Positions 16,435 through 26,227 of a DNA stretch of 64,000 nucleotides are shown one piece after another. Origin of the DNA: Rhizobium sp. BT04 (lineage in GTDB: Bacteria; Pseudomonadota; Alphaproteobacteria; Rhizobiales; Rhizobiaceae); contig NZ_CP125652.1 of NCBI RefSeq assembly GCF_030053135.1, positions 868,001 through 932,000 of the forward strand, given 5' to 3'. The notes under the pieces were generated by a model, which saw nothing but the letters and a program-made list of their open reading frames with translations, ran no database searches and had not been told where the DNA came from. Position numbers and translations under genes: made by a program. The number at the start of each line of letters is the position of its first letter. Positions within the stretch are counted from its first letter, which is position 1.

Positions 16435-19400
16435 ATGGCGAACAACAAATATAACGAGTCGATTGAGGACAAAGCGTTCAAGGCATTGGACGAAGCGCTC
16501 CAAATCGACTTCGGCAAAGATAACGTGCCGTCTCGCCGCGGCGACGCGCCAGGGGCTCCGGAGGCTAATGTGTCTGATCCAGTAAATGCGCGCAACCAGC
16601 AGGCCCAGGAAGAAGCGCAACGCCGCAGCCGCCGCGGTGCCGCCGGCGAGCAGGCGTCCAGGGGGCCGACCTTTGCGCCCGCCAACGATGCCAGCCGCAA
16701 TACGCCCGCCTCGATCCTGAAATCCTTCGACGGCGCCTCCAGCCGCTCGGCGGTGCGCACCGCCACGCTCTTCTCCGTGCTTTGGGTCATGGCCGGTCTC
16801 GGCCTGATGTCGCTGCTTTATGCTCCCGAGATCTGGCAGATCCGTTCAGTCGCCGATCTCGTCGCCCTGCCCGGCGTCATCGCCGGCCTCGTCGGCATCA
16901 TCATTCCCGTGATGATGTTCTATGCTTTCGCCATCATGATCTCGCGCGCCCAGGACATGCGCAACGCTGCCCGTTCCATGGCAGAGGTGGCCTTGCGCCT
17001 GGCAGAGCCGGAAACCATCGCTTCCGAGCGCATCATGACCGTCGGCCAGGCCGTGCGCCGTGAGGTCTCGGCCATGAATGAAGGCATCGAGCGCACCATC
17101 GCACGTGCCTCCGAGCTGGAAACGCTCGTCCATTCCGAAGTCAATGCACTTGAACGTTCCTATGCCGACAACGAGTTGCGCGTCCGCGGTCTCGTCCACG
17201 AACTCGGTTCCGAGCGTGAGGCGATCGTCAACCATGCCGACCGCATCCGCACCTCGATCGGCAGCGTCCACGATCAGTTGAAGGAAGAGCTGTCGCTTGC
17301 GACCGAAGAGATCGCGGTGCGGCTTGCCACATCGGGCGAAGCCTTCGCCTCGCTGATCGATACGCGCGCCGCGACGATCCTGGAGAAATCGGACAGCGCC
17401 CTGCAGTCGATGGGCAGCCTGCTCGCCGCCAAGACCGACAGCCTGCTGCAGACGCTGAACGCTTCCGGTTTCGCGCTCGCCACCGAATTCGACAACCGCC
17501 TCGAAGCCCTCTCCGTCAATCTCAACGACCATGGCGAAAGACTGCTCAGCCAGTTCGAGACGCGTGCCTCGACTATGGACAGCAGCACCGAAAAGCTGAA
17601 CGCGGCGCTGAACGAGCGCACCCATCAGCTCAATGAGATCCTGATCGCCCGCACCCGCGAGATCAATGAGAGCCTGACGTCAGGCGGACGCACCATCGGC
17701 GGGACGCTCGACGATGTGCTGTCGAAGCTGAACAGCGCGCTCGACGAAAAGGGCGCGAGCTTCCGCCAGAGCCTGCAGACCAGCGCCGACGACGCCGTCA
17801 TGGATCTCGACGTGCGCTCCGGTTTCTTCGAAGAACGGCTGCAGACGACTGTCGCCCAGCTGTCGACCGCCTTCGACGAACGCGTCGCCGAATTCACCAG
17901 CGCTTTCGACAAACGCACCGGCTCGCTCGACACCAAGCTGATGGAGAGCCTCGCCCGCATCAACGAGACGCTGACCGGCGGTTCGGATTCGATCGACGGC
18001 ATCCTGAGTTCCGGCATCGACCGGCTCGGGTCGTCGATAACAGACCAGTCGCTGGCGCTCGCCACGGCACTCGCCACCGGCCATGAAATGCTGGAAAGCA
18101 CGGTCGGTGCCCGGGCGGAAGAAATCACCACCGCGCTCACCAGCCGCACCGGTGAACTGACCTCGGCGTTGCAGAGCGCTACCTCCGAAATCGCGCTGGC
18201 GCTTGCATCCGGCACCTCCGATCTACAGAACAATCTGCAGACACGCTCGGCCGAATTCCGCGACACGCTGCGCGCCACCACCACTGAGTTGACGACCGCC
18301 GTTGCCGAAGGCACCGAGCAGGTGACCGCTGCCTTCGGCGGTCGCGCCGAGGAGCTGAGCGGCGCGCTTGCAGCGCGTGCAGCTGAGATCACCGAGGCGC
18401 TCGGCACGGCCCACGGCCGCATCGACAGCGTCATGGCCGAGCGCGGCGGCGCACTGATCGAGGCGCTCACCAGCCATCACGGCCGCTTCGAGGAAGCGCT
18501 GACGTCCCGTTCCGACGCCATCATCAACGCCGTTTCCGGCACCCAGGACCGCCTTGCCGAGACGCTCGACGAAAAGGCGATGGCGCTCGCTATCTCCCTG
18601 AACGAGAGCCAGGCCCGCATCGAGGATACGCTCGAGAGCCGTTCCGCAGCGCTACTGAATGCGGTCTCCGGCACCCATGACCGCCTCTCCGAGACGCTCG
18701 ATGAAAAGGCGATGGCGCTCGCCATTTCGCTCAATGAAAACCAGGCCCGCATCGAGGATACGCTCGAGACCCGCTCCGCGGCCCTGCTGAATGCCGTCTC
18801 CGGCACCCATGACCGCCTGTCCCAAACACTGGACAGCAAGGCGGCGGCCCTGACGACCTCACTCGACGAGCGCCATGCCCGCATCGAGGATGCGCTTGGA
18901 ACACGTGCCGAGGCGCTGCTGAACACTGTTTCCGGCACGCGCGACCGTCTTGCCGAGACCCTCGACGAAAAGACGACGGCGCTTGCCACGTCCTTGAACG
19001 AGAGCCAGGCTCGCATCGAAGATACGCTCAAAACCCGTTCCGCGGCCCTGCTGAACTCGGTCTCCGGCACCCATGACCGCCTGTCCGAGACACTGGACGG
19101 CAAGGCGGCAGCTTTTGCCACCTCGCTCAGTGAAGGCCATGCCCGCATCGAGGAGACGCTCGAAACCCGCTCCGCAGCCCTGTTGAATGCCGTCTCCGGC
19201 ACCCATGAGCGCTTGTCCGAAACGCTGGACGAGAAGGCGATGACGCTCGCCATCTCGCTCAATGAGAGCCAGTCGCGAATCGAAGACACGCTGGAAGCAC
19301 GCTCCGAAGCCTTCCTCAAATCCGTGTCCGGCACGCATGACCGCCTTTCGCAGACGCTCGACGAAAAGTCGGCGGCGCTTGCCGCCTCCCTGAACGAGGG

Positions 19401-22400
19401 TCAGAGCCGCCTGCAGGACACGCTGGAGAGCCGTTCGGAATCCTTCCTCAACGCGGTGGCCGCCACTCACGACCGCCTGTCCGAGACACTCGACGACCGG
19501 GCCATGGCGCTTGCCATTTCGCTGAACGAGAGCCAGAGCCGTCTCGAGGAGACGCTGACGACGGGCGCCGATGCGATCACCAATGCGGTCTCCGGCACGC
19601 ATGAAGGCCTGAACGGTGTGCTCGACCAGAAGGCCGCCGCCCTTGCCACCTCGCTGAGCCAAGGCCAGGCCCGCCTCGAGGAAGCCTTGGGGCACCGCAC
19701 GGCTGCGATCATCGGCGCCGTAACGGCAAGTCACGACCGGCTCACCGATGCGCTCGACGAAAAGACCATGGCGCTCGCAATTTCGCTCGACGATAACCAG
19801 AGCCGCTTCGACAGCGCACTTGAAGCCCGCAGCAACTCCATGATGGAAGCCGTTGCCAATGCCGAGACGCGCGTCGCCGGCGCCTTCGCCGACAAGACTG
19901 ATGCGATCCGTACCGCCTATACCGATAATCAGCAGCGGCTGGAGAATGCACTCTCCCAGCATAGCGCTGCCCTCTCCGGCGTTCTTGATGCCGGCGGCTC
20001 GCGCTTCGAAGATATCGTCGGCGGCTTGACCAGCCGCATCGAAGGCCGGTTGAGCGATGCCCATGCGCGACTCGGCGGCCTCGCCGACGAGGCCGCCGCA
20101 CGCATCGAGCGCGGGCTCGACTCCGCCCATGAACGCATTCGCACGACGCTCGAGGACCGCGCCAACGCCATCGACCTGTCGCTGAACCAGGCCCACGCGC
20201 TGATCAGCGATACGCTGACCGAGCAGGCGACCAGCATCGGCACCTCGGTGGCGACCAGCGTCAGCATGCTCGAGATGTCGCTGGAGGAGCGCGAAGCGGC
20301 GATCCGCCAGGCCATCGATGCCGGCGCCCAGACATTGGAAGATCGCATGCATGCCGGCGCCGGCCAGATCGCCGGTCGCTTCCAGGAGGCGGCAAACGCG
20401 ATTTCAAGCTCCACCCAGAACTTCTCCACTCATCTCGATCGGTCGGTCGAAAGCCTGACCGGCCGTTTTGAAGAAACCGGATCGCGGGTGGAAGCCGGCC
20501 TTGCGGCGATCGAGACCCGCATCCGCGACGGCGTCGGCGGCGTTGCCGACAAGGTCGAAACGGCCAGCAGCCAGCTCTCCGGCGTGCTCGCCGACGGCAT
20601 TTCCCGCCTCGGCGCGCTCAGCAACGACGCCACGCAGCGCATCTCGGCGACGCTCGAAGGCAGCGCCGCAAACCTCACCGAGGCGATCGATAGCCGCACC
20701 GCCAATCTGGCCGAGACGCTGGACAGCCGGGCCACGAGCCTGACCGGCGCCATCGAAGGCCGCACGGCGCGCCTCGGCGAAACCCTCGACCGCGGCAATG
20801 AACGCATCGAGGAACGCCTTTCCACCATGGACCGCGCGTTGACCGTCGGCCTCGAAGCCGTCAACCGCACCATCGAAGGCAAGGCCGCCGGCCTCGCCTC
20901 GACGTTGCGCAGCGCCGTAGCCGAAGCAGCCCAGGGAATGGAAGGCGAAGCGACGAGAACCACCGAACTGCTCGGCAAGACCGGCCAGCAATTCGCTGAG
21001 GATCTCAATACGAAAAGCGACGAATTCACGCGCACCATGGATGAGCGCTCGTCGCAGATCGTCACCCGCGTCGCCGAAGCCCAGAACCGGCTGGCGAGCC
21101 AGGCCGCTGCCGTCGCCCAGACCTTCTCGGAAGCCGGCAACGCCATCGTCAACAAGGTCGCCGAAGCCGAGACCATCGTCGGTACCCAGGTCAACGCCAT
21201 CTCCAAGGCGTTGTCGGATGCCGGCCAGTCGCTGGAAGCACGCGGCGATGCCATCCGCTCGACGCTGTCGGGAGCCGGCAGCGAGATTTCCGCCACCATG
21301 GCGGATGTCGACCGGGCGCTCGAAGCCCGCAGCAGCGCCATTCGCTCCAATCTCGAGGAGCGTGCCCGCGAGATCGACACGACCTTCTCCGAGATCGACC
21401 GGGCGCTCGAAGCGCGCGGCAATTCGATCCGCTCGACGCTCGAAGAACGCACCCGCGATCTCAATTCGATGCTATCAGGACGCTCGGTCGAACTGACGCG
21501 CATCCTCGACGAAACGGCTCGCCCGATCATCGATCGCTACACCGATGCCGGCGAGCAGGCAGCCGCCCGCATCACCGCCGCGGCCAACCTCAGCGCCGAC
21601 CGTCTGCGGGCCGAAAACGAAGCGCTCGCCAGCGCCGTTGCCGCCCGCACCGAAAACGTCGCCAATGCCGTAAGCGCCATCGAAAACAGCCTGGTCGGCA
21701 ACGTCAACGGCCTCGTCCAGCGCATGTCGGAAAGCAGCGCGGCAATGGCGATGATGATGAACCGCGCCGCCGAGCAGCTGGCCAGCGTCGACGGCCGTCT
21801 CGGCGACACGACCACGCGCTTTGCCGACTCCGCCACCAAGGCCGCTGAAATGGTCTCCGCCTCGACCAGGCTGCTCGAAGGCAAGGTCGACCGCCTCTCC
21901 GACATTTCGGGCCAGACGCTGTCGCAGGTCGGCGGCATCATCGGCCGCTTCGACGAACACTCCAAGGTCCTGACCCAGGCCTCGCAGCTTCTCGGTGCTG
22001 CCCAGTCCAACCTCGCCTCGACGCTCGAGGAGCGCGAGAGCGCTCTGCAGACGCTCTCCGTCGGCCTCGTCCAGCGTTCCGCCGAGATCGAAAAGACCAT
22101 GCAAGGCCTCGGCGGCATGATCGAGACTGTGTTCGAGCAGGCAGAGCAACGCTCCAACCAGGTCTCCGGCAATCTGCGCCAGGGCGTGCAGTCCTCCCTA
22201 GCGGATATCGGCCGCATTCTCACCGAAACCGAGAAGCGCGCCCAGGAAGCGGCGGAGACGATGCGCGAGGCGATCACGCGGGCCGGCGACGAGGCCAATA
22301 CGACGATCGACGGCACCTTCGCCAATGTCGAGCGTCGCTCCGGCGATCTCTCCAACCGCATTCGCGGTGGTCTGACGGCCTCGCTGTCGGAAGTCGAGCG

Positions 22401-23427
22401 CATGCTCGGCGAAGCCGGCCGCGCTTCCGATGGTGCCGCCCAGAACATGCGGGAAGCGTTGCGCGAAGCGATCGATGAAGCCGTCGGCCGCTTCTCCGGC
22501 GCCACCGATGATATTCGCCGCTCCGCCGCCGATATCCGCAACGAGCTCGACGCCACCCGCGCCGAATTGAAGCGCGGCGCCTTCGATCTTCCCGAGGAAG
22601 CCAAGGAAAGCGCTTCGGCCATGCGCCGGGCCGTCGCCGAGCAGATCAAGGCGCTGCAGGATATCTCCCAGCTTGTCGGGCGCTCCAGCCAGCAGCTTGA
22701 GATCTCCCAGCCCGTCGCCCGCACCCTCGCCCAGGCGCAGCCGGCCCCGCGTCCCGCGCAACCGGCTGTCACCCAGCAAGTCGCAACTCAGCCGCAGCAG
22801 CCGGTAGTGCCCCCTTCGATCGAAGCGACGGGCCTGCGCGGAACGATCGCGCCGGCAGCACCCGCTGCCGCCCCTCAGCGCGCCGCCCCGCAGCCTGCCC
22901 CCGCTCGCCAGGAAGCAGTCCGCCAAGAGCCTGCTCGCCCGGAAAGCGGCGGCTGGATCAGCGATCTGCTGCGCGGCGCATCGCGTGAGGAGGCCGCCGA
23001 CGAGGCGTCTGCTCGTGCCCCGGCCCGGCCGGTGGAAACCGCCGCACCGGCCGCGCGCAGCAACGACAGCCGCAATCCGCGCCACGTCGTCGAATCGCTG
23101 AATTCCCTCTCGGTCGATATCGCCCGCGCCATCGATCATGACGCCTCGGTCGATCTGTGGCGCCGTTACCAGCGCGGCGAGCGCGACGTCTTCACCCGTC
23201 GCCTCTACACGCTGAAGGGCCAGCAGACTTTCGATGAGATCAAGCGTAAATACGACCGCGAACCGGAATTCCGCACCGCCGTCGACCGCTACATCGGTGA
23301 TTTCGAAAAGCTGCTCGCCGACGTCGCCCGCACCGATCCGAACCAGACGGTGACGCAATCCTACCTCACCTCGGATACGGGCAAGGTCTACACCATGCTC
23401 GCCCATGCAGCAGGCAGGCTCGGCTGA
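16435..23427 (+). CDS. gpr: Giant growth-pole-ring-like membrane-anchored coiled-coil protein
   Basis: This 2330-residue protein is among the largest in a rhizobial genome. A hydrophilic N-terminus is followed by two transmembrane helices (about residues 108-130 and 143-166), a very long helical region of apolipoprotein A1/A4/E-like 11/22-residue repeats (about 200-2080), a Pro/Ala/Gln-rich linker (about 2095-2210) and a conserved C-terminal domain (about 2215-2330; SVDIARAIDHDASVDLWRRY). This layout matches GPR of Agrobacterium and RgsE of Sinorhizobium, which form or join a ring at the growing pole and are needed for unipolar growth and rod shape. Residues 692-1131 contain ten exact-length 44-residue repeats. 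The name is by architecture and family recall. ATG at 16435 has GAGG upstream. Confidence 0.85.
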   Translation: MANNKYNESIEDKAFKALDEALQIDFGKDNVPSRRGDAPGAPEANVSDPVNARNQQAQEEAQRRSRRGAAGEQASRGPTFAPANDASRNTPASILKSFDGASSRSAVRTATLFSVLWVMAGLGLMSLLYAPEIWQIRSVADLVALPGVIAGLVGIIIPVMMFYAFAIMISRAQDMRNAARSMAEVALRLAEPETIASERIMTVGQAVRREVSAMNEGIERTIARASELETLVHSEVNALERSYADNELRVRGLVHELGSEREAIVNHADRIRTSIGSVHDQLKEELSLATEEIAVRLATSGEAFASLIDTRAATILEKSDSALQSMGSLLAAKTDSLLQTLNASGFALATEFDNRLEALSVNLNDHGERLLSQFETRASTMDSSTEKLNAALNERTHQLNEILIARTREINESLTSGGRTIGGTLDDVLSKLNSALDEKGASFRQSLQTSADDAVMDLDVRSGFFEERLQTTVAQLSTAFDERVAEFTSAFDKRTGSLDTKLMESLARINETLTGGSDSIDGILSSGIDRLGSSITDQSLALATALATGHEMLESTVGARAEEITTALTSRTGELTSALQSATSEIALALASGTSDLQNNLQTRSAEFRDTLRATTTELTTAVAEGTEQVTAAFGGRAEELSGALAARAAEITEALGTAHGRIDSVMAERGGALIEALTSHHGRFEEALTSRSDAIINAVSGTQDRLAETLDEKAMALAISLNESQARIEDTLESRSAALLNAVSGTHDRLSETLDEKAMALAISLNENQARIEDTLETRSAALLNAVSGTHDRLSQTLDSKAAALTTSLDERHARIEDALGTRAEALLNTVSGTRDRLAETLDEKTTALATSLNESQARIEDTLKTRSAALLNSVSGTHDRLSETLDGKAAAFATSLSEGHARIEETLETRSAALLNAVSGTHERLSETLDEKAMTLAISLNESQSRIEDTLEARSEAFLKSVSGTHDRLSQTLDEKSAALAASLNEGQSRLQDTLESRSESFLNAVAATHDRLSETLDDRAMALAISLNESQSRLEETLTTGADAITNAVSGTHEGLNGVLDQKAAALATSLSQGQARLEEALGHRTAAIIGAVTASHDRLTDALDEKTMALAISLDDNQSRFDSALEARSNSMMEAVANAETRVAGAFADKTDAIRTAYTDNQQRLENALSQHSAALSGVLDAGGSRFEDIVGGLTSRIEGRLSDAHARLGGLADEAAARIERGLDSAHERIRTTLEDRANAIDLSLNQAHALISDTLTEQATSIGTSVATSVSMLEMSLEEREAAIRQAIDAGAQTLEDRMHAGAGQIAGRFQEAANAISSSTQNFSTHLDRSVESLTGRFEETGSRVEAGLAAIETRIRDGVGGVADKVETASSQLSGVLADGISRLGALSNDATQRISATLEGSAANLTEAIDSRTANLAETLDSRATSLTGAIEGRTARLGETLDRGNERIEERLSTMDRALTVGLEAVNRTIEGKAAGLASTLRSAVAEAAQGMEGEATRTTELLGKTGQQFAEDLNTKSDEFTRTMDERSSQIVTRVAEAQNRLASQAAAVAQTFSEAGNAIVNKVAEAETIVGTQVNAISKALSDAGQSLEARGDAIRSTLSGAGSEISATMADVDRALEARSSAIRSNLEERAREIDTTFSEIDRALEARGNSIRSTLEERTRDLNSMLSGRSVELTRILDETARPIIDRYTDAGEQAAARITAAANLSADRLRAENEALASAVAARTENVANAVSAIENSLVGNVNGLVQRMSESSAAMAMMMNRAAEQLASVDGRLGDTTTRFADSATKAAEMVSASTRLLEGKVDRLSDISGQTLSQVGGIIGRFDEHSKVLTQASQLLGAAQSNLASTLEERESALQTLSVGLVQRSAEIEKTMQGLGGMIETVFEQAEQRSNQVSGNLRQGVQSSLADIGRILTETEKRAQEAAETMREAITRAGDEANTTIDGTFANVERRSGDLSNRIRGGLTASLSEVERMLGEAGRASDGAAQNMREALREAIDEAVGRFSGATDDIRRSAADIRNELDATRAELKRGAFDLPEEAKESASAMRRAVAEQIKALQDISQLVGRSSQQLEISQPVARTLAQAQPAPRPAQPAVTQQVATQPQQPVVPPSIEATGLRGTIAPAAPAAAPQRAAPQPAPARQEAVRQEPARPESGGWISDLLRGASREEAADEASARAPARPVETAAPAARSNDSRNPRHVVESLNSLSVDIARAIDHDASVDLWRRYQRGERDVFTRRLYTLKGQQTFDEIKRKYDREPEFRTAVDRYIGDFEKLLADVARTDPNQTVTQSYLTSDTGKVYTMLAHAAGRLG
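18508..19827 (+). repeat. Ten tandem 132-bp coding repeats inside gpr
   Basis: Ten units of exactly 132 bp (44 codons) follow without a gap, each built of two 22-residue halves. A typical unit begins RSAALLNAVSGTHDRLSETL and continues with DEKAMALAISLNENQARIED. The first unit begins at 18508; an eleventh, diverged unit starts at 19828. Units 2, 5 and 6 are nearly identical, and DNA similarity between units is high enough for unequal recombination or replication slippage to change the copy number in frame. Confidence 0.9.
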
Positions 23428-23435
23428 GCCTGCTT
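23414..23435 (+). terminator. Possible terminator at the end of gpr
   Basis: GCAGGCT (23414-23420) and AGCCTGC (23427-23433) form a 7-bp hairpin that includes the gpr stop codon. Only TTGTAA follows, so the T tract is poor and the call is weak. Confidence 0.35.
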
Positions 23436-23550
23436 GTAACCATCGATCGCACTTGACCGAATTGGACGGGAAGCCACCGCCACACATGTCGAGCGGCTTT
23501 CGTTTGTCGGAAGGGCGCGACCGAGAAACCCTCATCGTGCGGCGTTCGAA

Positions 23551-24111
23551 ATGACCAAGGCCTTGCTGATCATCGATGTGCAGAATGCAATTTTCTCCGG
23601 CAAAGCCACGCCGGAGCGCCAGCCGCATGTCGATGCCGCAATTGACGAGACCGTCGCTCGGCTCGCAACGCTCCAGGAAAAGGCGAGGCGGACAGGCGCG
23701 CCGGTCGTGCTGGTGCAACATGACGGCGACAGGGGCCATCGATTGGCCGTCGGCACGGAAGGATGGGCGCTGCGCGACGAGATCGCACCGAAACAGGGCG
23801 AGGTCGTCATCCGCAAGAAAAGCGCCGACTCCTTCTTCGAGACAGATCTCACCGAACGTCTGAACGAACAGTCGGTCACCCACCTCGTCATCGGCGGCTG
23901 CATGTCTCAATTCTGCGTCGACACGACGGTCAGACGCGCCGTTTCCCTCGGATATGACGTGACGCTGATTGCCGATGGTCACACCACCGGCGATACTGCG
24001 ACCCTGACCTTCTCAGAGATTATCGCCCACCACAATGAAACGCTCGACGGTTTTGACGCGGGCAAGGCGATGGTAGAAATCCGCCCCACCGCCGAGATCG
24101 TCTTTTCATAG
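23551..24111 (+). CDS. Isochorismatase-family cysteine hydrolase
   Basis: This 186-residue protein has the catalytic triad of the isochorismatase/nicotinamidase superfamily: Asp in LLIIDVQNAIF (residue 9), Lys in VVIRKKSADSFF (near residue 90) and Cys in GGCMSQFCVDTT (near residue 118). The usual TExCV is SQFCV here. Members hydrolyse amides such as nicotinamide, carbamoylsarcosine or isochorismate; the substrate cannot be told from sequence, and no pathway gene is adjacent. Probably a cytoplasmic, single-gene unit. Confidence 0.85.
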   Translation: MTKALLIIDVQNAIFSGKATPERQPHVDAAIDETVARLATLQEKARRTGAPVVLVQHDGDRGHRLAVGTEGWALRDEIAPKQGEVVIRKKSADSFFETDLTERLNEQSVTHLVIGGCMSQFCVDTTVRRAVSLGYDVTLIADGHTTGDTATLTFSEIIAHHNETLDGFDAGKAMVEIRPTAEIVFS

Positions 24112-24298
24112 AGCTCCAGCAGCAACAGCCGACATCGAATCGGAAGCAGGCCGTCTCGCGAGCGCGCGGGCAACAGTCGTTTTTCCGAAGACAATCACAT
24201 AGCTTCTCCCCCCTTGTTCAATGAATGCACGTCAGGCAAGGAGATACGACTGTCTTTGCCTCAGAGGCCGGCGCAGGTCATTTTACTGCTGATATCTT

Positions 24299-24967
24299 CT
24301 ATTGTGCATTGCCGGCAGCAGTCCCGGCAAGATCATCCGACGCCCAAGCCTGGATGGCCTGATTGAACACACGTTCACCGTCGGCGCCCTTTTCAAGCGT
24401 CAGCAGTGCTCGTTTGCCGTCCTGATAGGAAATCGGCAAATCGATCCATTGGCGTTCAAGCAGTTCAAGGTTCTTGGCACGAGCCTCAGGCAGATCATTG
24501 AGCGCCAGCATGTAAAGATTGTCCGTGACCTTGGCGGGGACGGCTATCAATGTGTCACCGCGATCGCCTTCCGTCGCCTTCATTGACATGGACCGGAGAC
24601 TGTAAATTCCGCCTCCCTTAAATCCCGGCGCGATCCGAAACGACAATTCAACGAGGTGGCTTGCGGAAACGGAGGGATCTGCATTCCGTTCCAGTGTCAG
24701 CACTGCAGTGAGGTGACGCTTCGGCACCGCGATGTGCGCTTGGATAACAGGATCGGAATGTCCGCTGGCGTCGGTGCGCATATCGATTGACCAGGTGACA
24801 GAACCGGGAACCGTCGTCGGCTGTGCCTTCTCCGGTTTCTCCTCATACAGAAACATCTGAGGAACTAGCGAACGCGGAACGGAGCGTCCGGATGACGCAA
24901 AGGCGGAAAAGGGTGAGAAAACGAGCACACATATGCCGACGACCAAAACCATTGCCGAGCGCATCAT
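24299..24967 (-). CDS. Secreted protein of unknown function
   Basis: This 222-residue protein starts with a clear signal peptide (SAMVLVVGICVLVFSPFSAFA, cleavage after about residue 24). The mature protein has alternating hydrophobic residues (TAVLTLERNAD, HLVELSFRIAPGFKGGGIYSL) that suggest a beta-rich periplasmic fold. I do not recognise a domain. Two adjacent ATGs (24967 and 24964) can serve as start. It is bordered by 187 bases without a gene on its downstream side. Confidence 0.65.
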   Translation of the reverse strand: MMRSAMVLVVGICVLVFSPFSAFASSGRSVPRSLVPQMFLYEEKPEKAQPTTVPGSVTWSIDMRTDASGHSDPVIQAHIAVPKRHLTAVLTLERNADPSVSASHLVELSFRIAPGFKGGGIYSLRSMSMKATEGDRGDTLIAVPAKVTDNLYMLALNDLPEARAKNLELLERQWIDLPISYQDGKRALLTLEKGADGERVFNQAIQAWASDDLAGTAAGNAQ

Positions 24968-25113
24968 AGAAATCCCACCCCTCGCAGCGTAACGCTGTCT
25001 CCTATCGTATAATTTCTTAAATCGGAATTATGCAGCAATTCAAAGTGCTGCGGAAATTCGTGAACAACTGTAGCGGCGAAAACCGGGACCGCAATGCGGC
25101 CCCGGCTTCCCAT

Positions 25114-25863
25114 CTACCGATCGGCCGCTATGCCCCAGTTGTAAACGCAGCGATCGAGGCCGATGGCGATTTCGAGGACGAGAACGTCATGGTCGACGGC
25201 CGCTCCCTTCTTCGGCTGCGACCGGTAGCGCTGCGGAAAGTCCGTGCGCCGCGAGATCGAGCAGACCTCCATCCATTTGTAGCCATTGTCGACCTCGATA
25301 TCCATCGTCACCTCGGAATAGGCCGGCAGCCGGTCGGAGGGCACGATGCGCGTCGGCAGATGGATCAGCGAGGCGATCATCCGGCGCACCGGTTCGAGGC
25401 AGACGGCATGATAGTCGTTGCCGCTGTCGGCCGTGAAGGCGCATTGGAATTCGAGCTGCCAGAACTCCTTCAGCCGCACATGTTTCGTCGGCTGCTCCTG
25501 TTCACGCCGGTAGGACCGGCCCGCCTGCCAGACGCAGAGCGGCAGCTGCGTCTTCGAGTGATTGCCGAGAATATGCTGCATATAGGCATAGGTCGACGGC
25601 GTGGTCTCCGGTCTCAGCACCAGCGCGGTATCGCCGGCGGAAAGCTGTTCCTGCACCCAGATATCGGCATTCGAATAGGCGTTTGAGACCAGCGACCGCG
25701 GTATCAGCGCCGGCGCCTCGACCCTTCGCACATCCCAGGCGGGATTGACCGATCTCAGAAAACCGCGGACCTCTTGCGAGAAGAAGCCGATCATATGGTC
25801 GCGCAGATGGATCTCGCGCTCCTCCCAATGGACGAGCGAATTGACATGATAAAGATTGAGCAC
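25114..25863 (-). CDS. Stand-alone class II aminoacyl-tRNA synthetase-like catalytic domain
   Basis: This 249-residue protein looks like the catalytic core of a class II aminoacyl-tRNA synthetase, closest by eye to the glycyl/prolyl/threonyl group. Visible are LRPETTPSTYAY (compare LRPETAQ of GlyRS), a motif 2-like block QAGRSYRREQ...RLKEFWQLEFQ (about residues 112-140), KWMEVCSISRRTDFPQRY, and motif 3 EIAIGLDRCVYN (about 232-243). It ends right after motif 3, so the anticodon-binding domain is absent. It cannot be a normal tRNA synthetase; it may aminoacylate a carrier protein, edit, or make a small molecule. GTG start at 25863 follows AAGGAG. Confidence 0.7.
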   Translation of the reverse strand: MLNLYHVNSLVHWEEREIHLRDHMIGFFSQEVRGFLRSVNPAWDVRRVEAPALIPRSLVSNAYSNADIWVQEQLSAGDTALVLRPETTPSTYAYMQHILGNHSKTQLPLCVWQAGRSYRREQEQPTKHVRLKEFWQLEFQCAFTADSGNDYHAVCLEPVRRMIASLIHLPTRIVPSDRLPAYSEVTMDIEVDNGYKWMEVCSISRRTDFPQRYRSQPKKGAAVDHDVLVLEIAIGLDRCVYNWGIAADR

Positions 25864-26227
25864 GGTGCCTGTCTCCTTGGGCAGCCTTGATTGACCTGGT
25901 GAGGGGGCTTTACGTCCAGCAGCGCGCCGGACGCCGATAGCGCCCTGACGTCACGGCTGGACGTGGAGACCTCGTCCGCCAAAAGCGCGCGCAATCGCAA
26001 CCTGCACGCAGGTGCGGATATAACGAAAGAAAGGCGCGCTTTTCGTGCTCATGGGAATTTTCTAAGTGCGATGCGTCCCATTGTCAAAACCGACGACGGT
26101 GAGACAAAAGCAATCAGTTGTGGATAGGCCTCTTTTTATTGCCCCTTGTCCTTCATTCCGTCACAAACTTTCTAGATCGGCTTGCGTTTAGGCCAACAAC
26201 ACCGTCCAACGACAGAGAGCGCAATTG
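25864..26227. other. Intergenic region between synthetase-like gene and dacA-like gene
   Basis: These 364 bases lie between divergent genes. On the minus strand the leader of the synthetase-like gene contains the 9-base inverted repeat ACGTCCAGC (25912-25920) and GCTGGACGT (25956-25964), and a short stem around its ribosome binding site. It does not match a riboswitch class I know. The right half is AT-rich and must hold the carboxypeptidase promoter. Confidence 0.45.

Noticed and set aside
18508..19827. Possible CRISPR or mobile repeat array
   Set aside because: The 132-bp units are in frame, encode a helical repeat and have no spacers.
22198..23982. Minus-strand frame of nearly 600 codons over the end of gpr
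   Set aside because: It spans two plus-strand genes that have clear domains, and it has no recognisable motif.
25864..26000. Known riboswitch (SAM-II, SAH or glycine) before the synthetase-like gene
   Set aside because: The conserved cores of those classes are not present in the leader.
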